A stretch of DNA of 64,000 nucleotides, taken from positions 52,746,619 through 52,810,618 of the forward strand of contig CM043952.1 of NCBI GenBank assembly GCA_014529385.2. Reading direction: 5' to 3'. Below are positions 1 to 10,912 of this stretch, one piece after another (the stretch's first letter is position 1; every line of letters starts with the position of its first letter). Origin of the DNA: Adiantum capillus-veneris (taxonomy: Eukaryota; Streptophyta; Polypodiopsida; Polypodiales; Pteridaceae). The notes under the pieces were generated by a model. It worked only from the letters and a program-made list of their open reading frames with translations. It had not been told where the DNA came from and searched no databases. The translations under genes were made by a program, and so were the position numbers.

Positions 1-88
1 AAATTGTATCTCAGTCCATTGTTCACGGACGAGTTTGTACTTTCTAATGAATTAAGATGATTCTTCTATCTGTGTTTTTCTAATATAT

Positions 89-90
<2 letters not shown>

Positions 91-131
<41 letters not shown>
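91..131. repeat. (GA)n microsatellite
   Basis: An uninterrupted AG/GA dinucleotide run of about 40 bp follows a TA-rich stretch. The rest of 1-254 shows no coding signal. Confidence 0.95.
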
Positions 132-135
<4 letters not shown>

Positions 136-254
136 ACGTGGTAAACAAATGTATTTCAAGCACACTTTTTCACAGGGCACAATTGAAAAATGAGATCAAT
201 AAACTTCATGTCTTGAAAGTCATTTGTATACACTTGGGTTTACAAGAATATCTG

Positions 255-1675
255 TTACATTGACACTACTTCAACCCGACCATCCAACTCTTTGCACAAA
301 ATATCTTTTTCTCTTCGCCGCATCACCTTACGGCCAGCTAAGAAAAAGGAAAAATCTGATAGTTCCTTGTCCATTGACTCTTCAATGATGTCATTTCTCA
401 AATGCTGAAGACTGCATAGCTCCCTTATTGTAACCACCAATAGTAGGCCATGCTCTTTATCAATCACTTCCACATCCACAGTAGGATTATCTTCCAAACC
501 TGCAGAAACTTGGTCCATAGGAATGTACTTACCGTTTAGCATTTGTGATCGCATATACCAAAATGAGAGTAATAGTGATTGGCTTGCAATCATGTACTTG
601 ACAACTAGAGTATCAAGCGCGACCTCGCACCGTAAACCAATCTCTTCCTTTGCATACCATCCTTTGTCAAGAAGTTTGTCACAGGATGACTGCTGAAATG
701 ACTTGCACATGAACATAGTTTTTGTAACTCTGATGTTGTAGCTATGAAACAGCTCTATGAAGAGTGCAACAGGACAAAAGTTTGCAATTCGAACCAGTTT
801 GGTAGGAACAGAGCTACGCAGAGACCTTTGTATATCCTTGTAGAGCTTACTTCGCATTGCCTCCACCATTGTTTCCTCGGGAACTGGCCAGTCCACAGTG
901 TTCCAATAAGTCGGTAGAGGTAGTTTCACCAACATGCCATTCTTATTGCCTGAGCTGAGTTGGTAAAAGTGGTCATAAAAAAAGATTCCCTCATCAGCCA
1001 ATCTTTTGGTGCTCCTCTCTGAATACTGTAGAGAACCAATATGGGCATGTACAACATGGAAGAGGCCTATTATGCACTCCACAGGCTCCCATTGCTCATA
1101 AGAAGAGGGATAAACATCTGCAATATATAAAAGAAGAGTTAAACTAAGAGTATCAATAAGTACAAATGACAAATCTAATGTAATTGAGTTGTGAAGAGTA
1201 GAGACATTACTCATAACAAGCGGGAGAAACATTGCAAAATATATAAGAAAAGTTATAATGAGAGTATCAGTAAGTTCACATGTCAAGAGTACTTACAATT
1301 GCAACGTGGTTGATGTATATTTGATACATTTCCACCGTTTGCTATCACCTCTGGATGGGTAAACACATGCTGAACAAGAACTTCCTTTACAGATCTTTTG
1401 CCGATCTCAACTTTGAAATCCAACACCCTGGCTTTCCATGCTGAGCGGTAAACGTTGATACCACTAAACCTCTTGGGTCTTCTTGGTTGCATGAGGACCC
1501 ATGAACCTTTGTTTATCCTTTGTCCAACCCATTGGTTGTCTGCACTTATTGAAGCTGGTATTGTAATTGAGGATATGCTACTACTTGGCCTTCTAGGCAA
1601 AGTGCCGTTGTTGTTTGTTGGTGTGAGAGACAGTAAACACCTTGAGGCTCTTGGGCGAGAAGACGTGGATGCCAT
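255..1675 (-). CDS. two-exon gene, protein of unknown function (about 413 aa)
   Basis: Function is not recognised. Exon 1 is 1675-1297 (ATG at 1675-1673) and exon 2 is 1117-255 (stop TAA at 257-255). Reading through without splicing meets stops, but a GTAAGT donor at 1296-1291 and a TATATTGCAG acceptor ending at 1118 define a 179-bp phase-1 intron. The split codon becomes TAT, so the two open frames join exactly; this is the main evidence for a real gene. The N-terminus (residues 1-50) is rich in Ser, Thr, Pro and Arg and could be a targeting or disordered segment. Residues 50-125 contain a basic patch with the motif GSWVLMQPRRPKRFSG. The C-terminal ~80 residues (TVDVEVIDKEHGLL..., then FFLAGRKVMRRREKDIL) look like a compact alpha/beta domain, faintly ubiquitin-like in layout; that is speculation. 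No transposase or retroelement motif is visible. It is the only intact multi-exon candidate in the window. Confidence 0.6.
1090..1277 (-). repeat. tandem duplication spanning intron end and exon 2 start
   Basis: Two diverged copies, about 114 bp apart, of a block with ACTTAYTGATACTCT, a T-rich tract, TATATAT-TTGCA and then ATGTTT-TCCC. The copy next to exon 2 (about 1090-1163) has the working acceptor TTGCAG. The upstream copy (about 1205-1277) reads TTGCAATG and has lost the AG, so it looks like a dead acceptor followed by a pseudo-exon start now inside the intron. Confidence 0.7.
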
Positions 1676-2029
1676 AACTCTCAGAGAAAAGCTTTAGTGG
1701 AGGGAGATTCACTTTGAAAGCATTCTAATGGAGGGAAAGTGTTTCAAAATTCCAATATCTTGTGCGGGCTTAATGGTCACCCTCCAGTACGTTAATGACC
1801 ATGAGAGAATATCAGAAGTGGGACCACACGCAAGCACCTAAAAGCTCGGTAAAAGTAAAGAAATTACTATGCTACAATCCTAGTTTCGTGAAAGTTTTAT
1901 GCTATTTTCCTATTTTTTGAGTTTTTCCAGGTACTTTTCTACGTAACGTAGCCTTCATGCTCATTGGACGCGCTCTATTTTTCTCTCTCTTCATATGGCC
2001 CTCCAAATGACCTCCAAAATTTCCTAATG
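1676..2029. other. intergenic, upstream of the two-exon gene
   Basis: No ORF and no clear TATA box were seen. The stretch must hold the promoter of the minus-strand gene if that gene is transcribed. Confidence 0.4.
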
Positions 2030-3632
2030 CTGCTATGGTCCAAATAGTATTAGTGAATGGCATTTTCAACGCATGTGGGAGTTATGGTCATCAAGCCAAG
2101 GATTGCATAGTATTTAAATGCACAATGGCCAATAGACCAACCTTAGCATGGACAAAACAAATCTCGAGTGCCTGCATTGATTCCGAACCCACCTCTTGAA
2201 CAACCTTCACAACACATGGTCCCTAGGCCCCAAAATATTGTGCAAACAACACCCTTACCACCTCCAGTGCTAGGACCGCAACCACCACATCCGAGAATTA
2301 CTTCCGTGAATCAAGTGGGTTGTGAGTCATCTATTACTTGTTTGGAAGGCTATGAGGAAGACATAGACCCTAATGTTACCTATGGAATTGATGCACTTGA
2401 AGAAAGTCCAAAATATTACATGGAAGACTATTGGGGAGAAGTCAAACTTGTCTATCAAGTAGCTGCTCTTGCAACAAGAGGCCAAAATATCAATTTCACT
2501 GCCAAGAGACCACCTCTTCAATGCTAAGAGTGTGAAGGTCCACATTGTGTAGCTGAATCTCCTATTAGATTACAAAAAATGCCACACTAATGTAACGAAG
2601 CAAGTGAGCACATCTTCAATGCGGATACTCATGTGTAATCAATGTGGCATAGATGATTTGATTTCCCAATGTCCGAATAATCCAAATGCGCCAAATATCA
2701 CGCCATTGAACTTAATTTAGGTTACATAGGAGCCAACAAAAAGTACACTTGTGGTACCACTAAATGTACTCACATGATCGATGCTCCAAAACCAAATTTA
2801 TATCCTTGAAGAAAGAGACACATCATCAATTGCCCAATCTCAAAAGAAGAGGAAAACACGAAGGAAGAGATCACAAAAAGTAGCAAAGGCAGACCCAGTT
2901 CAAAGACAAACATAGGGACTGGTGACGACCCCGTATATATGAACGATGTTGAAGAGGATTCTGATTCAAGTGAAACCATGGAGACTAAAACGACCATTAG
3001 AAAAGAAGAAAACAAGGAAGATTATCATGAGCCACAATGGAAAGGACCCAAGGAACCTAAGAAGAAGATACGAACTTACCAAAACCCTACATAGGAGATC
3101 AAGTGAGTCAAGCAATTAGTGGGTTTGGTAGAAGAGACCCAAAAGGATCTAGAGACAGTACCTAGGCAGATCTAAATTACAAACACAATGTTCCTTACAC
3201 AAAATCAACCTCACACACTCCATAGACCACTAGCCCTACCAAGTGTCATCCAAGAAGAAAGTGACTTTAAGTCATGGGAAAGTGGGCGTCCTCCCTTCTT
3301 ATTGGAGAGAATGTTTATAGAGGGATTACCTGACCCTATAGAAGAAATGGAGATCCCATCTTCCCCATGTCAAGGGGCTGAATCCCACACAGTGCCGCTA
3401 AATATTGCCAAATTGATGGATTTCATGGCTTCAAAAGTTAGAACCACCACCATGTCTAAACTATATGGAGACCCCCAACTATTCTTAGCTCTTCGAGCTT
3501 TCCTCAATGGAGAATTGAAAGTAGGACTACCATAATTTTCATAGATGGATGGATCTAGGGAGGTGCCAACAGAGAAGGAAGATTTAGATCCACAACACAA
3601 CCTAAATGAGAACTCTATTGTTGAAATACATG
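2030..3632 (+). pseudogene. degenerate Ty3-type gag, 3' part (copy A)
   Basis: Remnant of the C-terminal half of a Ty3-type retrotransposon Gag, which packages element RNA. It carries broken CCHC zinc-knuckle relics: HACGSYGHQAKDC-like near 2070-2110, ECEGPH near 2528-2545 and MCNQCGIDDLISQCPN near 2633-2680. A Pro-rich linker (open 2168-2527), a Lys/Glu-rich segment (2780-3180) and an open stretch at 3188-3535 follow. Frameshifts and stops occur throughout. It is colinear with 7826-9341 (copy B) at obvious nucleotide identity, so the two are copies of one element. The gag N-terminal part is missing; homology to copy B begins abruptly near 2030. The protease that should follow is displaced to 4985-5345 by the DNA transposon at 3637-4980. 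The assignment rests on the zinc knuckles plus the downstream protease motif. Confidence 0.7.
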
Positions 3633-4984
3633 TTAACACTAGAATGGTAACCTAACAGGACATAAAAGTGTCCTTTCAGGGTTTTGGGAAAAAATTCCAA
3701 AACCATAGTAGATCCACTCATTTTGAAAAATCCTTTCATGAGCTTATAGTTCAATAACTACTACTACAGATGGAAAAAATAAGAAACTTGTAATTTTTCT
3801 CATCCCTTGGTCACTACAAGCCTCCAAAGTTGATGGACCAGTGCATTTTGCCTAAAACAACAATTTCTTACGGGTGATTGCATATAAATAAGAGTGGAGA
3901 TTTTTGTAGGACATGAGATAAAATGCCCCGTTAATTCAATGGGTTGGTGACCAAACATATGGTTGCTTTTACCTCACTAATTTTTTTTGGGCAAAAAAAA
4001 TAGGTACAAAAAAGTTGCATTTTGGTCATTCTGCAGACCTATCATCAAAGTTTCTATAGTCACGCTCAATACAGATACTATATACATGTTTTATTAGTTC
4101 CCTTTGGGCCTCTGGATTCAAAAGGAGCCATGGAGCATTTCAAAAGGATAATGGATCTCTTACAATTGGAACCTTGGGGGCAATGATGATAAAGTGCTAA
4201 ATACAACAAACATGAAAAAACTGGGTTTAGCATTATGACCTCTAGAAACCCATAGAAACTACTTAATATCTAGCCAAGTTTGTAGTCTATGATTAGATAT
4301 GGTCACTACCTACAAAATACACACAATTGGCCTAAGAAACTAGCAATATTGAGAAAGTTATACTTGCTACTCTAAAATGTATCGTATTCTTCAGTACTCA
4401 AAAAACTCAACCATCATCATATACTATGCTATATAGCATATTAGGTCCCCAAAAACTCTAGGAAGATTAGCTTTATGTTATACATTACACTTACACAATA
4501 AAAATTGAATTTGGATATCAAGAAAGCCACCAAAAAAATCATAAAAGTGCTAATTTTGGCCAAAAAACAAGATTATGCAATTCTTGTAAATTGGTCATAA
4601 CTTTCAATTTTAACACTTAGCTCTCCCTACAAGCATCAACACATGTTGAGAACTATGAAGGACTAACCTCTAGCCATCTAAACCTCACAAACATGAAGTT
4701 TAGAGTGGTATAATTGCCAGAAATTGAAAAAAAAAGCCAAAAACAGGACCCGTTTTTTCACACAGATTAGGTTCAAAAATGTTGTGCAAGAGTAAGGTTA
4801 ATGGTGAGATCAATACTCAAAAAAAAATGCTAAGTTTTTTTCAGCTCATAAGGCAAATTTGTGGATATATAGCACCTAGAAATTCATTTTCGTACTCTTC
4901 AAATAATTCAAGCAAAATGGTCACTTAACAGGACACAAAAGTGTCCAAGGACATAAAAGTGTCTTGTTACCATTCTAGTGTTAA
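3633..4984. mobile_element. TTAA-flanked DNA transposon, non-autonomous (copy 1)
   Basis: A 1344-bp element (3637-4980) bounded by TTAA on both sides (3633-3636 and 4981-4984). Its terminal inverted repeat is CACTAGAATGGTAAC at the left; the right end is the exact reverse complement. A quasi-palindromic subterminal motif GGACAYAAAAGTGTCC lies at 3658-3673, 4931-4946 and, with a changed last base, 4949-4964. No transposase ORF is visible; the interior is AT-rich. A near-copy in opposite orientation lies at 56746-58085. TTAA target duplication and a CACTAGAA terminus resemble the piggyBac superfamily (TTAA target, CCCTAGAA-type terminus). The CACTA superfamily is less likely, since it makes 3-bp duplications and here the flanking trinucleotides TAA and TTA differ. 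It sits between gag and protease of Ty3 copy A. Confidence 0.8.
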
Positions 4985-5345
4985 GAAGTTGGGATAATAC
5001 ATTGAAGGCGATGAATCCAATGCGACCATAACACTCACTACCAAGGGATTAAATGTGAAGGAAATCCTAGATGGTGGTGTTGGGGTTAGCATTGTAACTA
5101 AAAATTGATGGGAAACTATGGGAAGACCTCACCTTGGGACTACAAACATAGTGGTAAAGATGGACAATGGGACTATTGTCAAACCTATTGGAATGCTTGA
5201 GGATCTCATTATCAAGGTCTTTGGACACAAAATAAGGCATACCTTCATTGTTATGAATTTCTCCAAGCACACTATGTCATTTGAGATGATCTTAGAATGT
5301 CCTTTTATAAGGGAAGCAAAAATTATGCATGACTGGTCTTAAAAA
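4985..5345 (+). pseudogene. Ty3-type retropepsin (protease) fragment, copy A
   Basis: Aspartic protease fragment that would process a Ty3-type polyprotein. The active-site region reads EILDGGVGVSIVTKN, with DGG in place of the usual D-S/T-G; variants of this kind occur in plant Ty3 elements. A stop (TGA) follows, then an open stretch 5118-5342 with the substrate-flap region and a closing motif ILECPFIREAKIMHDW, matching the family's ILGRPWL...HDW end. No reverse transcriptase follows; coding similarity stops where gag-like sequence of copy B takes over after about 5460. The fragment is the continuation of the gag remnant ending at 3632, separated from it by the TTAA element. Confidence 0.7.
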
Positions 5346-5369
5346 CCATGTATGCTTGCACCTTTATAG

Positions 5370-5470
5370 TACCACTACCAATATAGTATAGTATGAATAC
5401 AGTATAGTACGAGTACAATACCAACACCAGTATAGTATTAGTATCAATACCAGGTACTAATATATCACGG
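5370..5470. repeat. degenerate TAGTAT/AGTAC simple repeat
   Basis: About 100 bp of imperfect units such as AGTATAGTA and CAATACCA. It lies at the junction between protease of copy A and the start of copy B. Confidence 0.7.
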
Positions 5471-5504
5471 GCACTCACCAACACTTCTAGAGTGTTGATG
5501 TCAC

Positions 5505-7720
5505 ATGCACCTACACTCTAGACGTGAGCTAGAGGACGATCACAAAGAGAGGGTCTCGGTTTACATGGGCACCCATTATTCCTCCACATTAGGCTCTAGG
5601 CCCTCAACAAGAACCCAACGTAGTACCACTCAGGACCCACATATTGCATTTAGTACTCTTCCTCTGACTACAACTTCATGGAAGGTTACCTGATGCCTAA
5701 TTCTGATAGTTCAGACCAAGACATGCATGCCATGGGCCCATGGTCCGGGCCCAACATGTTTAGTCATTTGAGATACACTTTGAGTAGAGCCACTTTCTCC
5801 AAACATGGAGCTAGCGATGTAAATGAAGGGGGTGGGGAAGTAGATTTTCCACTCATTACCAATGTAGACCCCATGCTCCTCGAGAGTGTGCACATGAATA
5901 CTCCACTCGGTGCACCCCCTGACTCTTCAGAGCTATTCCCCTCCGAGGTTATATTACCTGATGGTAGAAGCCTTGCCAAATTTCAAGAGGTTGAGCAATA
6001 TATCATTGCAGCTACTAAAAACAAAACGCGAGCCTACGCAAGGCAGAGCAACAAAGAGAGCTAAACGCAAAGTACCCTATGTCAACCTCCATGCTAGGCA
6101 AGCAATCGAGTGCTCTTGAATTAGAAACCACCAAGGGTCAACCCATAGAGATCCACATGGCATCTAGTTCAAAGGACACCCCTAGCACCTCAATCCTAGA
6201 TGGAGCGTTTCTAAATGAAAACTGAGAGTATGAACTACAAACAAAGACTTTAACCAACCTATACACAGGTCACACTTATCACCTGGATTGGTTAGATTTC
6301 GTACAATCCACAATGGGTGCTACTACGTAGAGGATCAACAACAAAGAGTTTTTGATTTCATCCATAGGGTTATTAAGCTTAAGAGGTAGAACAAAGGGAT
6401 CCACATGCCTTCAAGAGGTCTCATGAGATTCTTCGATATAGGAAAGGCTAAGAAACTAGCTTTATCACAAATGGAGACTCCATAGGTAAGCTTGATGGAT
6501 TCTCCATGTGCTATTTCGCTAAGGGTCTCCATACAATCTGAGCCCACAAGTGATAGCTTTACCTTTCCAAGTTTAGCTCATCTTTCTCTTGATGACACCA
6601 TGACTAGCATGCCTACCCCATTGATGGCCATGACAAAAAACATTCCATGGACCTTATTTGTTAGTAAAGAATTGCTACATGGTAGACCAATGCCTACGAC
6701 GGTACCTACAAGCGTGTATCGATCATATGCACCTATGGACCCTCGTGCTCATGTAGCTCCTACCCCTCCCCTTATTTCAACAACTTATGCTCCACAACCA
6801 CAACATCTAAGCTCTTATATCATTGGGACCATACCAGCTATCATTAGCATGTCACATCTAACGTCTGCTATGTCTAGGGCCACACATATGAACATTGGGC
6901 CACCAAATGGCACAACATTGTACCCAACTTGGAACCCAAGGACTTCATATATGCCAAACCCAATTTCAATCCCCATTCCACATGCAGTCTCCAGAGCAGC
7001 TGTTCCCACTATACATGCTGACTTAGGTGACTTGGAAACATTTTTCCAAGCTATTGGTCGATCCATTGTGGAAAATATGTGTAACACGCCTGATAGAGAG
7101 TCTAGAAGTAAGGCAGTACAAATAGCCAAGCTCACGCAAAAATTTAGTGGATATGGGGATGTGAGAAATCATATAGAATATTTGAACAAATATATGATTC
7201 CCTAGGAGAACACAGTGACCTGCATAAGAGTAATGCTTTAAGCCTGACCTTGAGTGGAATGGCTGGGGATTGGTATAGAACCCTAAGGGTGGAGGAGAGA
7301 AGGATTTACCCTACTCTTAGGAGACTATTCTTGAAAGAGTATATACGAGAGGGAGTACTTTGGGGTGTAGCCTCTCAGCTCCAGAAAGCCCAACGAGAGG
7401 AAGGGGAGTTTGGGAGAGACTTTATTAGTCGCTTGAAGCATTTGAATATTCCTTGTAATCCAAATGAGTGCTTCAAGTATAACCAATTGCTAGGTAGATT
7501 CATTAGGGGACTACGACATGATGATATCTACAATGGCCTAGTCATTAGAGGTATCACCACTTGGGAACTAGTCACCAGCAATGCAATCCAATCGGAGGAA
7601 AACTTAATGATTCAAGGAGAAAGAGTGTCCGTTGAGCCTAGATCTACTAGCTCGCAAGCATCGGGGCATAAGACAATGACCATAAAGTATATTGCTAAAG
7701 AGAAAAATTATTTGAGATGA
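5505..7720 (+). pseudogene. degenerate Ty3-type gag, N-terminal and capsid part (copy B)
   Basis: Broken gag of the same family as copy A, here with the capsid-like part. Open pieces are 5678-6064, 6492-7205 and 7250-7720. The last carries the plant retrotransposon gag core: SGMAGDWYRTL, then a Glu/Arg-rich helix, then FGRDFISRLKHLNIPCNP and LGRFIRGLRHDD. The 6492-7205 frame ends at a stop just where the 7250 frame takes over. Reading the overlap in the second frame gives a sensible continuation (YDSLGEHSDLHKSNALSL), so an indel near 7170-7190 has shifted the frame. Upstream (5678-6490) the sequence is low-complexity and Ser/Thr/Pro-rich, with several stops. No LTR was identified at its 5' side. 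Confidence 0.7.
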
Positions 7721-9337
7721 CTTTAGCAGACCTCACCAAGGGAATTCAAGACAATCTTAGAGGCAAACGTGCTCCACAAAACAACCATATGTATCCAGGA
7801 AGGGAGCAGCAACGGTGCTCAGTTTGCTATGGTCCACATAGTATCAGTAAATGCCCTACATTTAGAGTAAATTTAATGGCAATTGCAATGCATGTGGGAG
7901 GTATGGTCATCAAGCCAAGGATTGCATAGTATTTAAATGTGCGATGGCCAATAGACCAATCTTAGCATGGACGGACACAGCTCGAGTGCCTGCATTGATG
8001 TTGGTCCCACCTCTTGAACAACCGTCACAACACATGGTCCCTAGGGCCCAAAATATTGTGCAAACAACACCCTTACCACCTCCAGTGCTAGGACCTCAAC
8101 CACCACATCCGAGAATCACCACATCCAAGAATCACTTATGTGAATCAAGTGGGTTGTCATTCATATATTACTTGTTTGGAAGGCTGTGAGGAAGACATAG
8201 ACTTGCCTATGGAAGTGATTCACTTGAAGAAAGTCCACAATATTACATGGAAGACTATTGGGGAGAAGTCAAACATGTCTATTAAGTAGCTACTCTTGCG
8301 GCAAGAGGCCAAAATATCAATTTCACTACCAAGAGACCACCTCTTCAATGCTATGAGTGTGGAGGTCCACATTCTGTAGCCAAATGTCCTATTAGATTTA
8401 AAAAAAATTCCACACTAATGCAAACCAATAAAGCAAGCACATCTACAATTTTGATACTCATGTGTAATTGATGTGGCATAGATCATTTGATAGCCCAACG
8501 TCCGAATAATTCAAATGCACCAAAGATCACGTCATTGAACTTAATTCAGGTTACGTAGGAGCCAACAAAAAGTACACTTGTGGTACCGCTAAATGTACTC
8601 ACACGGTTGATGCTCCAAAACCAAAATTATATTCTTGAAGAAAGAGACACAACATCAATTGCCCAATCTAAGAAGAAGAAGAAAACACGAAGTAAGAGAT
8701 CGCAAAAAGCAGCGAAATCAGACCCTAGTTCAAAGACCAACATAGGGATTGGTGAAAACCCCATATATATGAACGACACTGAAGAGGATTCTCATTCAAT
8801 TGAAACCATGGAGACTAAAACGACCATTAGAAAAGAAAAAAACAAGGAATATCGTCATGAGCCACAATTGCAAGGACCGAAGGAACCCAAGAAGAAGATA
8901 GCAACTTACCCAAACCCTACAGAGGAGATCGAACGAGTCAAGCAATTAATGGGTTTGGTAGAAGAGACCCAAAGGGATCTAGAGCCAATACCTAAGGCAG
9001 ATCTAGATTACAGATACAATGTTCCCTACCCAAAAGAAACTTCACAAAGTCCATAGACCACTAGCCACACCAAGTGTCATCCAAGAAGAAAATGACTTTA
9101 AGTCATGGAAAAGTGGGCGTACTCCCTACTTATTGGGAGAGAATGTTTATAGAGAAATTACTTGACCCTATATAAGAAATGGCGATCCCATCTTCCCCAT
9201 GTCAAGGGACAGAAGCCCAAAAACTGCCGTTAGATATTGCCAAATTGATGGATTTCATGGCTTCAGAAGTTAGAACCACCGTCATGTTTAAACTATATTG
9301 AGACCCTGAGCTATTCTTAGCTCTTTGAGCTTTCCTC

Positions 9338-9341
<4 letters not shown>
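7717..9341 (+). pseudogene. degenerate Ty3-type gag, zinc knuckles and linker (copy B)
   Basis: Continuation of copy B gag. CCHC knuckle 1 is CSVCYGPHSISKCPT at about 7817-7860. Knuckle 2 (NACGRYGHQAKDC) follows in another frame at about 7885-7930. Knuckle 3 (CYECGGPHSVAKCP) is at about 8349-8390, and a broken fourth (MCN-stop-CGIDHLIAQ) at about 8459-8505. Three to four knuckles is more than the usual one or two. A Lys-rich then acidic linker is open at 8580-9056. The protein-like sequence ends exactly where a GA microsatellite replaces the continuation seen in copy A (GGAGAATTG becomes GGAGAGAGAG). Homology to copy A spans about 7826-9345. Confidence 0.7.

Positions 9342-9391
<50 letters not shown>
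9342..9391. repeat. (GA)n microsatellite at the truncation point of gag copy B
   Basis: A pure GA run grown out of the GGAGA that copy A retains at the same gag position. Beyond it sequence similarity to copy A stops. Confidence 0.95.
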
Positions 9392-9401
<10 letters not shown>

Positions 9402-10200
9402 ACGAGAGGGGAGAGAGGGGTTGTAGTGGGCAAGGGAGAGTGAGTAAAGGGGAGATAGGGGGAGTAGATGAGGGAGAGAGGGACGAGCTGAGTGGCCCAC
9501 CTTGGTTGACAAACAAGAGGGAGAGAAAGAGAGAGATAGTATCTTACTGAGGACGAGAGAGTGTGGACAAGAGGGGAGACATGAGGGAGGAAATTGTGTG
9601 TGTGTGTGTGTGTGTGTGTGTGAGTGAATAATGAGAGAGAGAGAGAGGGAGACTCTTGTCCTATGCATGGCGGCCCCTGGGAAAAAAAATATTTTATGTG
9701 CCCTATGGGCTAGGTGACACAGAATGAGGGAGAGAGAGAGAGAGGGAGGTGGGTTGGCATAGCCAAGTAGGAGAGAGAGAAGTTGTCCTTTGGTGATAGT
9801 GGAGGAGGGATGAAGCGAGTGTGGTCATTAGGAGAAATATGAACCTTGCATGGGCCTTGTAAGGAATCCTAATTTTTAGGGATTAATGCTAATGTTGTGT
9901 AGGGTTAAGGGGACAAGGGCATTCAAGAAGCTAGTTTTGAGTAGACTTTGCTAGCCTTTTTTTAGACACATGTAGGATGTGGATCTAAGAGGTCACTTTC
10001 TCTCTCTAGCTTTTGGAAAGTGAATGGAGTAAAGGAGTGTGGCCACATCAGCAAAAACGTGGGTCACTAAGAGCCAAAATTTGACTTTTTTTCAAAAAAG
10101 TTATTTTTACTTATTTTTTACTTAAAATTCCCTCCCAACATATATACACATCAAAAAATCATTTTTTGACATTTTTTTAAACCTACAAACACTAAAAGTC
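9392..10200. repeat. purine-rich intergenic with (TG)n
   Basis: GA/GGGA-rich sequence to about 9790, containing a (TG)n run at 9595-9622, then anonymous AT-rich sequence. No gene is seen; the long ORFs here are translations of simple repeats. Confidence 0.7.
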
Positions 10201-10235
10201 TACTTTTTTAAAAACAAAATCCCCCAAAAAAAAAC

Positions 10236-10475
10236 CTTTGTTCTCTCCTCCTCCTTCCTCCTCTCTCCCTCTCCTCTCCCTCCCTACCCCCTTCTCTCCT
10301 CCTCCTCCCCTCTCTCTCCCTCTCCCCCCTCTGCCCCCTTCTCTCCTCCCATGTTCCTCTCCTCTCCCTCCCTACCCCCTTCCCTCCTCCTCCTCCCCTC
10401 TCTCTCCCTCTCCCCCTCTGCCCCCTTCTCTCCTCCCATGTTCCTCCCTCTCCCTCCCCCCTCTTTCTTTTCATT
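10236..10475. repeat. polypyrimidine minisatellite, about 88-bp unit
   Basis: CT-only sequence with two to three copies of a unit containing CCCTACCCCCTTC and CTCCCATGTTCC. The CCTACCCC landmarks are at 10283 and 10371, giving a period of 88 bp. Confidence 0.8.
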
Positions 10476-10780
10476 CTTTGCTTCCTCATGCAACAACTGC
10501 CATGGTGCTCACGGACATCACAAATCGTATCCCTCCACCACCATGTACTCCACACAACAAAAGTGTACATATTGCGTCCGCGGTGTTTGCACGGAAGGCC
10601 GCACGTGAGGGTGAGCAGAGGTCCTCCCAAGATCGTCATACTGTCGGTGAGACGAATGTGTATGGTTCTTTAATATCTTGGGAGGGGAGAAGTAGGCTTG
10701 TTAGGCTATTGCAATTGGTTGTGTATGGGTGCAGGTGCTTCTTTGCATTCGTGGATGCACGAATGTCAAGCTCTTCAGCT

Positions 10781-10912
10781 CAAAACAGTGGCATTACAAG
10801 AAACAGTGGGTGCAGGTTAGAGAGGTCAAGTGTCACCACTTTTGCTCAAAACAGTGGCATTACAAGAAACAGTGGGTGCAGGTTAGAGAGGTCAAGTGTC
10901 ACCACTTTTGCT
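10781..10912. repeat. 66-bp tandem duplication
   Basis: Two virtually identical 66-bp units, starting CAAAACAGTGGCATTACAAG at 10781 and 10847. The unit length is a multiple of three, so the surrounding plus-strand frame (10238-10981) stays open, but that frame is low-complexity and not convincing as a gene. Confidence 0.9.

Noticed and set aside
3637-4980. CACTA (En/Spm) superfamily assignment because ends begin CACTA
   Set aside because: Flanking trinucleotides do not match (TAA and TTA), while TTAA is present on both sides of two copies; subterminal structure also differs. Kept as an alternative only.
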